Source of the DNA: Rhodothermales bacterium
Lineage (GTDB): Bacteria; Bacteroidota; Rhodothermia; Rhodothermales; JANQRZ01
Direction: 5' to 3'
DNA: 64,000 nucleotides
Assembly: GCA_028284265.1 (NCBI GenBank)
Contig: JANQRZ010000019.1
Coordinates: 124,001 to 188,000 of the forward strand
The notes under the pieces are model-generated. The model saw nothing but the letters and a program-made list of their open reading frames with translations, was not told the DNA's origin and searched no databases. Within the stretch, counting starts at the first letter, position 1. Each line of letters opens with the position of its first letter. Of this stretch, positions 34,485 to 43,746 are shown piece after piece. The position numbers were made by a program, and so were the translations under genes.

Positions 34485-35819
34485 CTAGAGCAGGAGGTTC
34501 ATCGGCTCCTCAAGGTAGCGCACCACGTCCTGCAAGAACTGCGCACCCGTCGCCCCGTCCACAACCCGGTGGTCGCACGAAAGGGTCACCTTCATCCGCT
34601 TGCCCGCGACCACCTCACCGTCCTGCACGACCGGCACATCGCGGATCGCGCCGATGGCGAGGATGCAGGCGTTGGGCGGGTTGATGATGGCAGTGAACTC
34701 CTCGATCCCGAACATCCCGAGGTTCGAGGTGGTGAAAGTCGAGCCTTCCCAATCGGCGGGCTGGATCGTCTTGTCGCGCGCCTTCCCGGCGAGTGCCTTC
34801 GTCTCCTCAGCGATCTGCGCGAGACCCTTCCGGTCGGCGTCGCGGATGACCGGCGTGAGCAAGCCCTCATCGACCGCCACAGCCACGGCGACGTTGACGA
34901 CGTGGTGCCGACGGATTTCGCCTTCGGCTTCGAGGTAGGAGGCGTTGACATTCGGGTGCTGCCGCAGCGCGACCGCGCACGCCTTCGTGACAAGGTCGTT
35001 GAACGAGACCTTGCCCAGCCCCTGCGCCTCAGCGGTAGCGTTGAGTTGCTTGCGCACCTCGACGGCGCGGGCCATGTCGATCTCGCGCGTGAGGTAGAAG
35101 TGCGGCGCGGTGAACTTGCTCTCGGCGAGGCGGCGCGCAATCGTCTTGCGCATCTGTGTAATCGGGATGGCCTCGTAGGTCTCGCCCTCGACGGCCGGAC
35201 GCGGCGCAACAGGAGTTGGGGTCGGGCGCGGTGCCCGGTCGGGCGCACGCTCTGCCGGAGCCTGAGCAGGCGCTGGGGCAGCGGGCGCTGTGCCCTGAAG
35301 CGCTGCCTCCACATCGCGCTTGACGACTCGGCCATCGGGGCCGCTGCCGCGCAGCGCGGCAATGTCGAGGCCGCCTTCCTGCGCCATGCGGCGGGCGAGA
35401 GGAGAGGCCTTGATCCGCCCCCCGTCGTCAGCGGGCGTCGGGACCGGCTGCGGCGCATCGGCCCCATCGCCAGAGGGTGCGGCTGGTTCAGCAGATGCAG
35501 CCTCGGCACTCGGCGCTTCGGCGGCAGCCCCGTCGCCCCCGGCTCCGTCATACTTCGCCAGAATGTCGGACACGTCCTCGCCCTCTTTCCCGAGGACCGC
35601 GATCAGCCCGCCAATCGGCACGCTCGCACCGTCGGCGACGACCTTCTTCAGCAGCACACCGTCGTCGTAGACCTCGAGGTCCATCGTGGCCTTGTCGGTC
35701 TCGACCTGGGCCACCACGTCGCCAGCGGAAACAGCGTCTCCTTCTTCAGCGAGCCACGCGACGAGGACGCCTTCCTCCATCGTGTCGCTCATTTTGGGCA
35801 TTTCTACAGCAATAGCCAT
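34485..35819 (-). CDS. pdhC: Pyruvate dehydrogenase E2, dihydrolipoamide acetyltransferase
   Basis: 444 aa. One lipoyl domain with the modified lysine at 43 (ETDKATM) is followed by an Ala/Pro-rich linker and a peripheral-subunit-binding domain (KASPLARRMAQEGGLDIAALRGSGPDGRVVKRDV). After a second Pro-rich linker comes the catalytic domain, ending with SCDHRVVDGATGAQFL, whose HxxxDG is the active site. It moves acetyl groups from E1 to CoA. It sits between pdhB and mgsA. No E3 (dihydrolipoamide dehydrogenase) gene is in the window. Confidence 0.96.
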   Translation of the reverse strand: MAIAVEMPKMSDTMEEGVLVAWLAEEGDAVSAGDVVAQVETDKATMDLEVYDDGVLLKKVVADGASVPIGGLIAVLGKEGEDVSDILAKYDGAGGDGAAAEAPSAEAASAEPAAPSGDGADAPQPVPTPADDGGRIKASPLARRMAQEGGLDIAALRGSGPDGRVVKRDVEAALQGTAPAAPAPAQAPAERAPDRAPRPTPTPVAPRPAVEGETYEAIPITQMRKTIARRLAESKFTAPHFYLTREIDMARAVEVRKQLNATAEAQGLGKVSFNDLVTKACAVALRQHPNVNASYLEAEGEIRRHHVVNVAVAVAVDEGLLTPVIRDADRKGLAQIAEETKALAGKARDKTIQPADWEGSTFTTSNLGMFGIEEFTAIINPPNACILAIGAIRDVPVVQDGEVVAGKRMKVTLSCDHRVVDGATGAQFLQDVVRYLEEPMNLLL

Positions 35820-35858
35820 CGTCGGAATCGGTTGGCGGTGAGAGGAGAGCAGGACCTG

Positions 35859-36842
35859 CTAGTTGACGTAGAGCGCTTTCTTCGAGGCATCGATTACCTC
35901 GTCGACGGTCGGCATCCAGGCTTCGATGAGATTCTTGGCGTAGGGGGCCGGGGTGTCTTTCGCCGTCACGCGGGCGATGGGCGCATCGAGATGGTCGAAG
36001 CACTGGCTCTGGATGCGGAAGGCGACCTCGCTGGCGATCCCGCCATACGGGCTGCACTCGTCCACGATCACGAGCCGGTTCGTCTGCTTGACCGAATCGA
36101 TGACGGCCTCGGTGTCGAACGGGCGGAGCGTGCGCGGATCGATGACGGTCGCCTCGTAGCCCTGCTTGGCGAGTTCCTCGGCGGCTTCCATCGCGAGCCA
36201 GTAACTCTTGGAGTGGGCGACGAGCGTGATGTCGTCGCCTTCGCGCGCGATGCGGGCCTTTCCGATGGGCAACAGGTAGTCTTCCTCATCCGACACCTCG
36301 CCCTTCATTCCGAACATCACCTCCGACTCCATGAAGAGGACGGGGTCGTCGTCGCGGATGGCGGACTTGAGGAGGCCCTTTGCGTCGTCGGGGTTGGACG
36401 GTGCGATGACCTTGAGGCCGGGGACATTCGTGTAGAATGCCTCGGTCGAGTTGTTGTGCGTGGCGGCGAGTTGACCCGCCGCGCCGTTGCCGCCACGGAA
36501 GACGATGGGCACTTTGAGTTGGCCGCCGCTCATGTAGCGCATCTTGGCCGCGTTCGAGATGATCTGGTCGAAGGCGACGAAGGTGAAGTTCCACGTCATG
36601 AACTCGACGATGGGCCGCAGCCCCATCATCGCCGCGCCGATGCCCATGCCGGAGAAGCCGTTCTCCGAAATCGGCGTGTCGATCACGCGCTTCGGCCCGA
36701 ACTGGTCGAGCATGCCTTGGGACACCTTGTAGGCCCCGTCGTACTCGGCGACTTCCTCACCCATGAGGAAGACGTTTTCGTCGCGGACCATCTCCTCCGT
36801 CATCGCATCGCGGAGGGCTTCTCGGAATTGGAGTTCTGCCAT
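35859..36842 (-). CDS. pdhB: Pyruvate dehydrogenase E1 component, beta subunit
   Basis: 327 aa. Begins with FREALRDAMTEEMVRDENVFLMGEEVAEYDGAYKVSQG and contains DTPISENGFSGMGIGAAMMGLRPIVEFM, the TPP-binding region with the catalytic Glu. The C-terminal transketolase-like domain has VIDPRTLRPFDTEAVIDSVKQTNRLVIVDE. With PdhA it forms the heterotetramer that decarboxylates pyruvate. An 86-nt gap with GATTG-type repeats separates it from pdhA, in contrast to the tight packing of the downstream genes. Confidence 0.96.
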   Translation of the reverse strand: MAELQFREALRDAMTEEMVRDENVFLMGEEVAEYDGAYKVSQGMLDQFGPKRVIDTPISENGFSGMGIGAAMMGLRPIVEFMTWNFTFVAFDQIISNAAKMRYMSGGQLKVPIVFRGGNGAAGQLAATHNNSTEAFYTNVPGLKVIAPSNPDDAKGLLKSAIRDDDPVLFMESEVMFGMKGEVSDEEDYLLPIGKARIAREGDDITLVAHSKSYWLAMEAAEELAKQGYEATVIDPRTLRPFDTEAVIDSVKQTNRLVIVDECSPYGGIASEVAFRIQSQCFDHLDAPIARVTAKDTPAPYAKNLIEAWMPTVDEVIDASKKALYVN

Positions 36843-36860
36843 TGGGTGATGATGCTATGG

Positions 36861-36932
36861 GCTGATTGAGTGATTCGCTGATTGACTGATTTATGTCTCC
36901 ACAATCACCCAATCCGTCAATCGCCCAATCAC
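36861..36932. repeat. GATTG-type repeats forming an inverted pair between pdhA and pdhB
   Basis: Left half: GCTGATTGAGTGATTCGCTG then ATTGACTGATT. Right half, on the minus strand: GTGATTGGGCGATTGACGGA then TTGGGTGATT. The halves can fold on each other and each contains GATTG(A/G)(C/G)TGATT-like units. Related words occur at 56212-56250. Confidence 0.6.
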
Positions 36933-38071
36933 ACAATGAATGGATAGTCTTCCTGCACGTACACGTCCTCGTACATCGTCTCGAGGGGCGGGTACGGGCT
37001 GTTCTCGGCGAACTCGACGGAGGCGTTGACCTCGGCCTTCACCTCGTCGTCAATGGCGTCGAGTTGCGCGTTGTCGGCGAGCTTGTGGTCGATGAGGTAG
37101 GCCTTGAGCTTGATGATGGGGTCCTCGTTCTTCTTGGCCTCCATCTCCTCCTTCGTGCGGTACTTCTGCGGGTCCGACATCGAGTGGCCCCGGTAGCGGT
37201 ACGTGCGGATCTCGACGAGCGCGGGCTTGTTCTCCTCGCGGGCCTGCTTGGCCAGTTCGCGCATTGCGTGGTAGACCGTGAACACGTCCATCCCATCGAC
37301 GAGCGCACCCGTCATGTTGTAGCCGTAGGCCTGCTTGTAGAGGTCGGGCTGGGAGACGGAGCGGTCCACGGAGGTGCCCATCGCGTAGCCGTTGTTCTCG
37401 CAGACGAGGAGCACCGGAATCTCGTAGAGCGCGGCGAGGTTGGCGGCCTCGTGGAACGCACCCTGGTTGATGGCCCCATCGCCGAAGAACCCGACCGCGA
37501 CGGCCCCGGTGCCTTTGTACTTCCCGGCGAAGCCCAGCCCGACCGCCAGCGGAATCTGCCCACCGACGATCCCGTGTCCGCCGTAGAAATGGTGCTCCAC
37601 ATCGAAGAAATGCATCGAGCCGCCCTTGCCGCGCGAGGAGCCGTCGATCTTGCCGAAGAGTTCTGCCATCGACTCGTTGGCGGTCATGCCACGAGCGAGA
37701 CCGAGGCCGTGATCGCGGTAGGCCGTGATGATCGGGTCGGTGGGTTCGAGCGCGTGGATCGTGCCGGTGGAGACGGCCTCCTGCCCGATGTAGAGGTGCA
37801 GGAAGCCGGAGATCTTCTGGCGGCCGTACATCTGCGCGGCGCGCTCCTCGAACCGCCGCTGGAGCATCATGCTCCGGTACATCTCCAGCAATTCGTCTTT
37901 CTCCAGCCCGAGCGACTCGTGCGTGTGGCCACCCTCGGTGTACATCCGAAAGTCGGCCGCGTCAGGGACGGTCTGCGGGCTGGCAGCCTTGCCGTTCGAG
38001 GCTGAGGTCTTCTTCGGCGCGGCCTTTTTCGCGGCGCGCTTGCGCGGGGGGTTCTTCGTCTCGTCCGCCAT
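36929..38071 (-). CDS. pdhA: Pyruvate dehydrogenase E1 component, alpha subunit, with basic N-terminal tail
   Basis: 380 aa from ATG at 38071. The core is complete: GFLHLYIGQEAVSTGTIHALEP, DHGLGLARG, GIVGGQIPLAVGLGFAGK and GFFGDGAINQGAFHEAANLAALYEIPVLLVCENNGYAMGTSV, the last being the TPP motif GDG...NN. TYRYRGHSMSDPQKYRTKEE follows. The first ~40 residues are atypical: RKRAAKKAAPKKTSAS, a Lys/Ala-rich segment resembling histone H1 tails. It heads the pdhA-pdhB-pdhC-mgsA operon. Confidence 0.96.
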   Translation of the reverse strand: MADETKNPPRKRAAKKAAPKKTSASNGKAASPQTVPDAADFRMYTEGGHTHESLGLEKDELLEMYRSMMLQRRFEERAAQMYGRQKISGFLHLYIGQEAVSTGTIHALEPTDPIITAYRDHGLGLARGMTANESMAELFGKIDGSSRGKGGSMHFFDVEHHFYGGHGIVGGQIPLAVGLGFAGKYKGTGAVAVGFFGDGAINQGAFHEAANLAALYEIPVLLVCENNGYAMGTSVDRSVSQPDLYKQAYGYNMTGALVDGMDVFTVYHAMRELAKQAREENKPALVEIRTYRYRGHSMSDPQKYRTKEEMEAKKNEDPIIKLKAYLIDHKLADNAQLDAIDDEVKAEVNASVEFAENSPYPPLETMYEDVYVQEDYPFIV

Positions 38072-38131
38072 CGGAGCGTGCGTGTTGGGTGAGGGGAGGC
38101 AGCCCGGAGAGCAACGGACCGCACAGAACAT

Positions 38132-38139
38132 CGAATATA
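38132..38139 (-). promoter_or_regulatory. Probable -7 promoter box of the pdhA operon
   Basis: Minus strand TATATTCG differs from TAnnTTTG at one position. It lies about 60 nt upstream of the pdhA ATG. No clear -33 TTG is seen. Confidence 0.45.
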
Positions 38140-38261
38140 ACTACGAGCCATACGCTCGACGGCTCCCCGTGTTCGGTATGGGATGCAGCAACCCGTACAC
38201 CCCTCTGTCTTCTCTCGCCTGCTCCCCGTAGATTCTGAAGTCTACCCCCAGCCCCACCCTC

Positions 38262-39017
38262 GTGCCCGAACCCTCCGTACCGCCCACTCCTGATGCGCCC
38301 CGCGTGCTCGTCGTCGTGCCGACGTATGAGGAGGCCGCCAACATCCGACCGATGCTGAAAGAGATCATCGGCCTGACGGGATGCTACGACGCGCTCGTCG
38401 TGGACGACGGCTCGCCGGACGGCACCGCCGATGTGGTTCGTGAGGTGCAAGCCGAGCATCCGGGCCGCGTCCACCTCATCGAGCGCGCAGGCAAGCAGGG
38501 TCTCGGGACGGCCTACCTCACTGGCTTCCGCTTCGCCCGCAACGAAGGCTACACCTACGTCTGCGAGATGGACGCCGACTTCTCGCACAACCCGCAGGAC
38601 CTGCCGCTCCTCGTCGAGGCTGTCCGCGCCGGGGCGGACATTGCGATGGGCAGCCGCTACATCAACGGTATCCGCGTGCTCAACTGGCCGCTCCGGCGGC
38701 TCGTACTCTCCTACGGCGCAGGCGTCTACACCCGTGCCATCACCGGGATGCCGGTCCAGGATGTCACCGCCGGGTTCAAGTGCTTCAACCCCCGCGTCTT
38801 CGAGGCCATCGACTTCAGCCGCGTCAAGTCGAACGGCTATATGTTCCAGATCGAAATGACATACCGGGCGTGGCGCAAGGGCTTCAAGATCGTCGAGGTC
38901 CCGATCACGTTCACCGAGCGGACCGAAGGCCAGAGCAAGATGAGCAAGGCTATCGTCCGCGAAGCCGCGCTCAAAGTCTGGGAGCTTCGCTTTCGCGACC
39001 TGTTCGGTCGTCTCTAA
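38262..39017 (+). CDS. Polyprenol-phosphate sugar transferase (dolichol-phosphate mannosyltransferase-like GT2)
   Basis: 251 aa starting GTG at 38262. VLVVVPTYEEAANIRPML, DALVVDDGSPDGTADVV, GKQGLGTAYLTGFRFA and CEMDADFSHNPQDLPLLVEA (metal-binding DAD) are the GT-A core of DPM1-like enzymes. GSRYINGIRVLNWPLRRLVLSYGA and QDVTAGFKCFNP complete it. No C-terminal membrane helices, as in the soluble short class. It should transfer mannose (or another hexose) from GDP/UDP-sugar to polyprenyl phosphate for envelope glycans. Divergent from pdhA. Confidence 0.92.
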   Translation: MPEPSVPPTPDAPRVLVVVPTYEEAANIRPMLKEIIGLTGCYDALVVDDGSPDGTADVVREVQAEHPGRVHLIERAGKQGLGTAYLTGFRFARNEGYTYVCEMDADFSHNPQDLPLLVEAVRAGADIAMGSRYINGIRVLNWPLRRLVLSYGAGVYTRAITGMPVQDVTAGFKCFNPRVFEAIDFSRVKSNGYMFQIEMTYRAWRKGFKIVEVPITFTERTEGQSKMSKAIVREAALKVWELRFRDLFGRL

Positions 39018-39050
39018 CTTCACTCCTTCCTTTTTAGCCAATCACTCGCC

Positions 39051-40301
<1,251 letters not shown>

Positions 40302-40319
40302 GCTTGCCGCGCTTCTGTC

Positions 40320-40676
40320 GTGACTCCGTCTAGATATCCGCGTCAAATCATCTCCACCCCTCTGAGTGAAGTGTGGAATGAGCAAAACGAGATTGTAGCA
40401 ACTGAGCGAGAGGCTGACTTAAACGAGCGTGATATCCGTAACCTGCTTCGGCAAAGCGCTCTCCAATTCGTCGTTGCTGATGTAGGCAAGCCTCCGCACT
40501 GGATACCAATAGCGGAAACGTTCGACTTCTGGAAATCGGAAGCACGACCGCATTTGTCCGAACCGAATGGTGGTGCTCTCGATATCTCTGCCTTCCCTGA
40601 TCAGTATTGCTACCTCGCCACTCGCTGGCGTTGGGACGAGAACACACCGCTCGTCGTGCTTCTCAAATTCCACTAG
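40320..40676 (+). CDS. Hypothetical 118-aa protein, low GC
   Basis: Opens with GTG at 40320, 18 nt after icd. Contains PRQIISTPLSEVWNEQNEIVATEREADLNERDIRNLLRQ, QFVVADVGKPPHWIPI and FDFWKSEARPHL, ending YLATRWRWDENTPLVVLLKFH. No motif known to me. GC is clearly lower than in icd and the following genes, and a repeat element follows 16 nt after the stop. It reads like an acquired single gene. Confidence 0.6.
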   Translation: MTPSRYPRQIISTPLSEVWNEQNEIVATEREADLNERDIRNLLRQSALQFVVADVGKPPHWIPIAETFDFWKSEARPHLSEPNGGALDISAFPDQYCYLATRWRWDENTPLVVLLKFH

Positions 40677-40692
40677 CCTCCAAAGCCTGACT

Positions 40693-40786
40693 TGTCATTG
40701 CGAGGAGCAAAGCGACGAAGCAATCTCCTGAAGAATGAGACTGACTCGGGAGATTGCCGCGCTCCCTGCGGTCGCTCGCAATGACA
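40693..40786. repeat. Inverted repeat element TGTCATTGCGAGG...CGCAATGACA
   Basis: Left arm (40693-40728): TGTCATTGCGAGGAGCAAAG then CGACGAAGCAATCTCC. Right arm (40748-40786) read on the minus strand: TGTCATTGCGAGCGACCGCA then GGGAGCGCGGCAATCTCC. This GTCATTGCGAGG..GCAATCTC pattern is a dispersed repeat familiar from many bacterial genomes. It could form a long hairpin. Confidence 0.8.
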
Positions 40787-40805
40787 GCTTTGGGTTCTTT
40801 AGTCT

Positions 40806-41546
40806 CTACTGCCGCGTCTTCTGAAAGGCTTGAATCTGCTCCACGGCGCGGCGGCCCCACTCGTCGTAGACGCGGGGACCGGGGTGGAAGCCATCGGCTC
40901 CCATCACCTCGGCGACGGTCACTTCGCCTTTGCGGAGTGAGCCGTCGGCGGCGAAGCCGAGGGAGATGTAAGACACATCGGGCGTGCCGTCGGCCCACGC
41001 TTCGAGCGCGGCGTCGTAGCGGCGGGCCTGTCGGCCCAGCACCCAGCGGAGCGGCTGCGGCACCGCCGGAAACTGCCCGATGAGCGGTAGCCCAGAGACG
41101 ACGATGTGCGCCACGCCGAACCGCTCCTGAAGCTCTGCCACAAGATCGCGGTACGACGCCAGCCACGGACCGAGCGCCTGCCCCGCGATCACGTCGTTCA
41201 TCCCGACTGCGAGGAGCGCCACGTCGAAGTCTTCCGGCTCCTGCTTACGAAGAAAGCCTAGCGTTCTCGGCACCGTCGAGCCGAACCGGGCGAAGAGCCT
41301 CCACGTCACCCGGTTCGTCTCCGCGAGGCGGTGCACGACCTGCCCGAGCAGCGCCTCGTCCAGCGTATCGACGCCGTAGCCTTCCGCCGACGAATCGCCC
41401 ACAACCAACAGTCGGAGCGGTTCACCCTCGCCGCGTATGCCTTCTCGTTCGCCTGTCGGCGCACTCAGCTTGGGCATTCTCTCAAACATCCGCTTGCCCT
41501 GCACGAGCAGGATCGGAGCAAGGAGCGTGCGGGCAAGGTCGGGCAT
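40806..41546 (-). CDS. SGNH/GDSL-type hydrolase
   Basis: 246 aa from ATG at 41546. LRLLVVGDSSAEGYGVDTLDEAL is block I with the nucleophilic Ser of GDSSA. FDVALLAVGMNDVIAGQA is block III (GxND) and GADGFHPGPRVYDEWG is block V with the catalytic Asp-x-x-His. A hydrophobic stretch at the very N-terminus (LARTLLAPILLVQG) could be an anchor. Such enzymes are esterases, lipases or deacetylases; substrate unknown. It diverges from the PQQ-type dehydrogenase gene across a palindrome. Confidence 0.88.
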   Translation of the reverse strand: MPDLARTLLAPILLVQGKRMFERMPKLSAPTGEREGIRGEGEPLRLLVVGDSSAEGYGVDTLDEALLGQVVHRLAETNRVTWRLFARFGSTVPRTLGFLRKQEPEDFDVALLAVGMNDVIAGQALGPWLASYRDLVAELQERFGVAHIVVSGLPLIGQFPAVPQPLRWVLGRQARRYDAALEAWADGTPDVSYISLGFAADGSLRKGEVTVAEVMGADGFHPGPRVYDEWGRRAVEQIQAFQKTRQ

Positions 41547-41592
41547 AGCAGCGGCGTGGGTGAGGCCGTGTGTAGGACGCAACCAGCGTCAG

Positions 41593-41612
41593 GTTTCAGC
41601 ACCGGCTGAAAC
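41593..41612. promoter_or_regulatory. Perfect palindrome in a divergent promoter region
   Basis: GTTTCAGC and GCTGAAAC are 8-nt perfect inverted arms with a 4-nt ACCG centre. The site lies between the divergent SGNH hydrolase (41546) and sugar dehydrogenase (41688) starts and is followed by TTTGTGTATGTTAG, which holds a TATGTTAG box similar to TAnnTTTG. It could be an operator or an RNA hairpin. Confidence 0.5.
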
Positions 41613-41687
41613 TTTGTGTATGTTAGCCCTATGCCGCCCGCCACGGTAGGCCCTTTCTTCCACCTCCACCACACATCTTCCCTTCCC

Positions 41688-43511
41688 ATGCGCTACCTCT
41701 TCGCGTTCCTCTGCCTTGCGCTCGTCGGCCCGGTGTCGGCGCAGCCGCTCGTGAATGCCTTCCCGAGCCTCACCTTCGCTGCTCCTGTCGATATTCAGGC
41801 CGCGGACGACGGGTCGAACCGGCTGTTCGTCGTCGAGCAGGACGGCATCATTCGCATCATCGAAAACGACGCCTCGACAACGGAAAAGCCCATCTTCCTG
41901 AATATTGATCCGCGCGTCAACTCCGGCGGCGAGCGTGGCCTCCTCGGCCTCGCCTTCGACCCGAACTACGCGCAAAACGGATACTTCTACGTCAACTATA
42001 CGGCGAGCAGCCCGCTCCGCACGGTCGTCTCGCGCTTCGAGGTGACGGACGATCCGAACGTCGCCGACCCGAACAGTGAGGAGATTCTCTTCACCGTCAA
42101 CCAGCCGTTCAGCAACCACAACGCCGGGCAGCTTCAGTTCGGGCCGGATGGCTATCTCTACGTAGGCATGGGTGACGGCGGATCGAGTGGCGATCCGCAG
42201 AACAACGGGCAGCGTCTCAACACACTCCTCGGCTCCATGCTCCGCCTCGACGTGCGCGGCAACGGCAATCCTCTCGACTGTGCGGCGGGTACAGGATCGG
42301 CTACCATCCCCGCTGACAACCCGTTCATCGACGGGCCGGGGGGCAACTGCGACGAGGCATGGGCCTATGGCCTCCGCAACCCGTGGCGCTACAGCTTCGG
42401 TCCCGATGGTCGCCTGTGGGTCGCCGACGTGGGCCAGAACCGCCGCGAGGAGGTCAACCTGCTTATCGCAGGCGGCAACTACGGCTGGAGGACGTACGAA
42501 GGCACCACGTGCTTCAGTGGTCCCTGTGCACCAGAGGGCTTCGAGTTTCCGATCTATGAGCACGCGCACAACTTCGGTAGCCAAGGGGCCTTCTCGCTCA
42601 TCGGTGGCTACGTCTACACCGGCCCCTCGTGCGCAGCGCTCGCAGGTAAGTACGTCTACGGCGACTTCATCACCAACAACCTATGGACCCTCACCTTCGA
42701 CACAACAGCGGTCAACGAGGAACTTGCCGCGTCCGCCGGTCCGACGACCTTCGGACGAGACGAACAGGGCGACCTTTTCCTCACCGACGGCAGCCGCATC
42801 GAGCGCTTCGATTGTGCCACCGACGTAGCCGTGGCTGCGGAAGTCATCGATGGCCCGGTCACGATCCCGCCCGGCGGCGGACCGTTCTCCTTCGAGGTAC
42901 GACTCACCAACACCACTGCCTCCATCCAGACCGTCGATGTCTGGGTCTCCGCCGACCTCTCGAACGGCCTAGAGCGCGACGTCGTCGCCGGGCCGCGGAC
43001 GATCACGATGCCGCCCGGCTTCGATGGCACTGGCCAAGTGACGCTCACCGTGCCGAGCATCGCTCCGGCAGGCGTCAGCACGGGCGTCGTCAAAGTCGGC
43101 GACTTCCCCGGCGGCCCGACCGATGCGGCGCGGTTCACGATCACCAAGGAGTCGTCGCTGACCGCCGTGGCAACGACCGGCTCAGATGAGTGGCAGGTCG
43201 AAGCGTTTGACTTCGCCGTGGAAGAGGGCGAAGCCGCCGCTCGCACGGACGAGACCGTCTCGCTCGCGGCCTACCCGACGCCGTTTGCCGCCCAGACTAC
43301 CGTGCGCTACGCGCTCGGCGAGACCGGAGCGGTGCGCCTCGCCGTCTACGACGTGCTCGGGCGCGAGGTGGCCGTGCTGACCGACGGGCAGGCAGAGGCA
43401 GGCGCGCACGAGGCGGTGTTCGACGCCTCGGAGCTTCCGAGCGGGGTGTATCTCGTCCGGCTCGAAGCGGCAAGCACCGTGCAGACGACCTCGGTGACGC
43501 TGCTGCGCTAG
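41688..43511 (+). CDS. Secreted PQQ-dependent sugar-dehydrogenase-like beta-propeller with type IX sorting domain
   Basis: 607 aa from ATG at 41688, which precedes the signal peptide RYLFAFLCLALVGPVSAQ; an earlier ATG at 41616 adds a non-signal leader. The propeller part has DGSNRLFVVEQDGIIRII, GERGLLGLAFDPNYAQNGYFYVNY, FSNHNAGQLQFGPDGYLYVGMGDGG and EAWAYGLRNPWRYSFGPDGRLWVADVGQN, matching glucose/sorbosone dehydrogenases that use PQQ. After about residue 385 comes an Ig-like spacer (FSFEVRLTNTTASIQTVDVWV ... RFTITKESS) and a type A sorting domain (YPTPFAAQTTVRYAL ... TSVTLLR). Redox activity is inferred. Confidence 0.9.
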   Translation: MRYLFAFLCLALVGPVSAQPLVNAFPSLTFAAPVDIQAADDGSNRLFVVEQDGIIRIIENDASTTEKPIFLNIDPRVNSGGERGLLGLAFDPNYAQNGYFYVNYTASSPLRTVVSRFEVTDDPNVADPNSEEILFTVNQPFSNHNAGQLQFGPDGYLYVGMGDGGSSGDPQNNGQRLNTLLGSMLRLDVRGNGNPLDCAAGTGSATIPADNPFIDGPGGNCDEAWAYGLRNPWRYSFGPDGRLWVADVGQNRREEVNLLIAGGNYGWRTYEGTTCFSGPCAPEGFEFPIYEHAHNFGSQGAFSLIGGYVYTGPSCAALAGKYVYGDFITNNLWTLTFDTTAVNEELAASAGPTTFGRDEQGDLFLTDGSRIERFDCATDVAVAAEVIDGPVTIPPGGGPFSFEVRLTNTTASIQTVDVWVSADLSNGLERDVVAGPRTITMPPGFDGTGQVTLTVPSIAPAGVSTGVVKVGDFPGGPTDAARFTITKESSLTAVATTGSDEWQVEAFDFAVEEGEAAARTDETVSLAAYPTPFAAQTTVRYALGETGAVRLAVYDVLGREVAVLTDGQAEAGAHEAVFDASELPSGVYLVRLEAASTVQTTSVTLLR

Positions 43512-43533
43512 TCCCATTTCACAATAGTCCCAG

Positions 43534-43566
43534 CGCCCCGACTGCCTCTGTGGTGGTCGGGGCGCC
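43534..43566 (+). terminator. Terminator hairpin after the sugar dehydrogenase gene
   Basis: GCGCCCCGAC (43534-43543) pairs with GTCGGGGCGC (43557-43566); a short CTCTCGTTCG follows. Strong stem, weak T-run. Confidence 0.7.
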
Positions 43567-43652
43567 TCTCGTTCGGGCTGGCGGCTTAAAATGTCGCATC
43601 GTGAGACATCGCAGCCTGACGAGGCGTAGTCGCCGAAGCAAGACGAAGCGGC

Positions 43653-43668
43653 GGAATAGTTCTATTCC
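43653..43668. promoter_or_regulatory. Perfect 16-nt palindrome upstream of the fungalysin gene
   Basis: GGAATAG-TT-CTATTCC, 78 nt upstream of the fungalysin start. The dyad could be an operator for a dimeric regulator. It is AT-richer than its surroundings. Confidence 0.4.
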
Positions 43669-43746
43669 TCCTCATCGGACCATTGCAGGCATGCCGAGGA
43701 GCGCACAGGCGTTGCAATTACCCTCGTACCTCAGAGCATCGCCCCC

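Noticed and set aside
34302-36869. Plus-strand open frame of 855 codons opposite mgsA, pdhC and pdhB
   Set aside because: Antisense to well-conserved genes. Its composition is Arg/His/Gly-rich, as expected from reversed GC-rich coding DNA.
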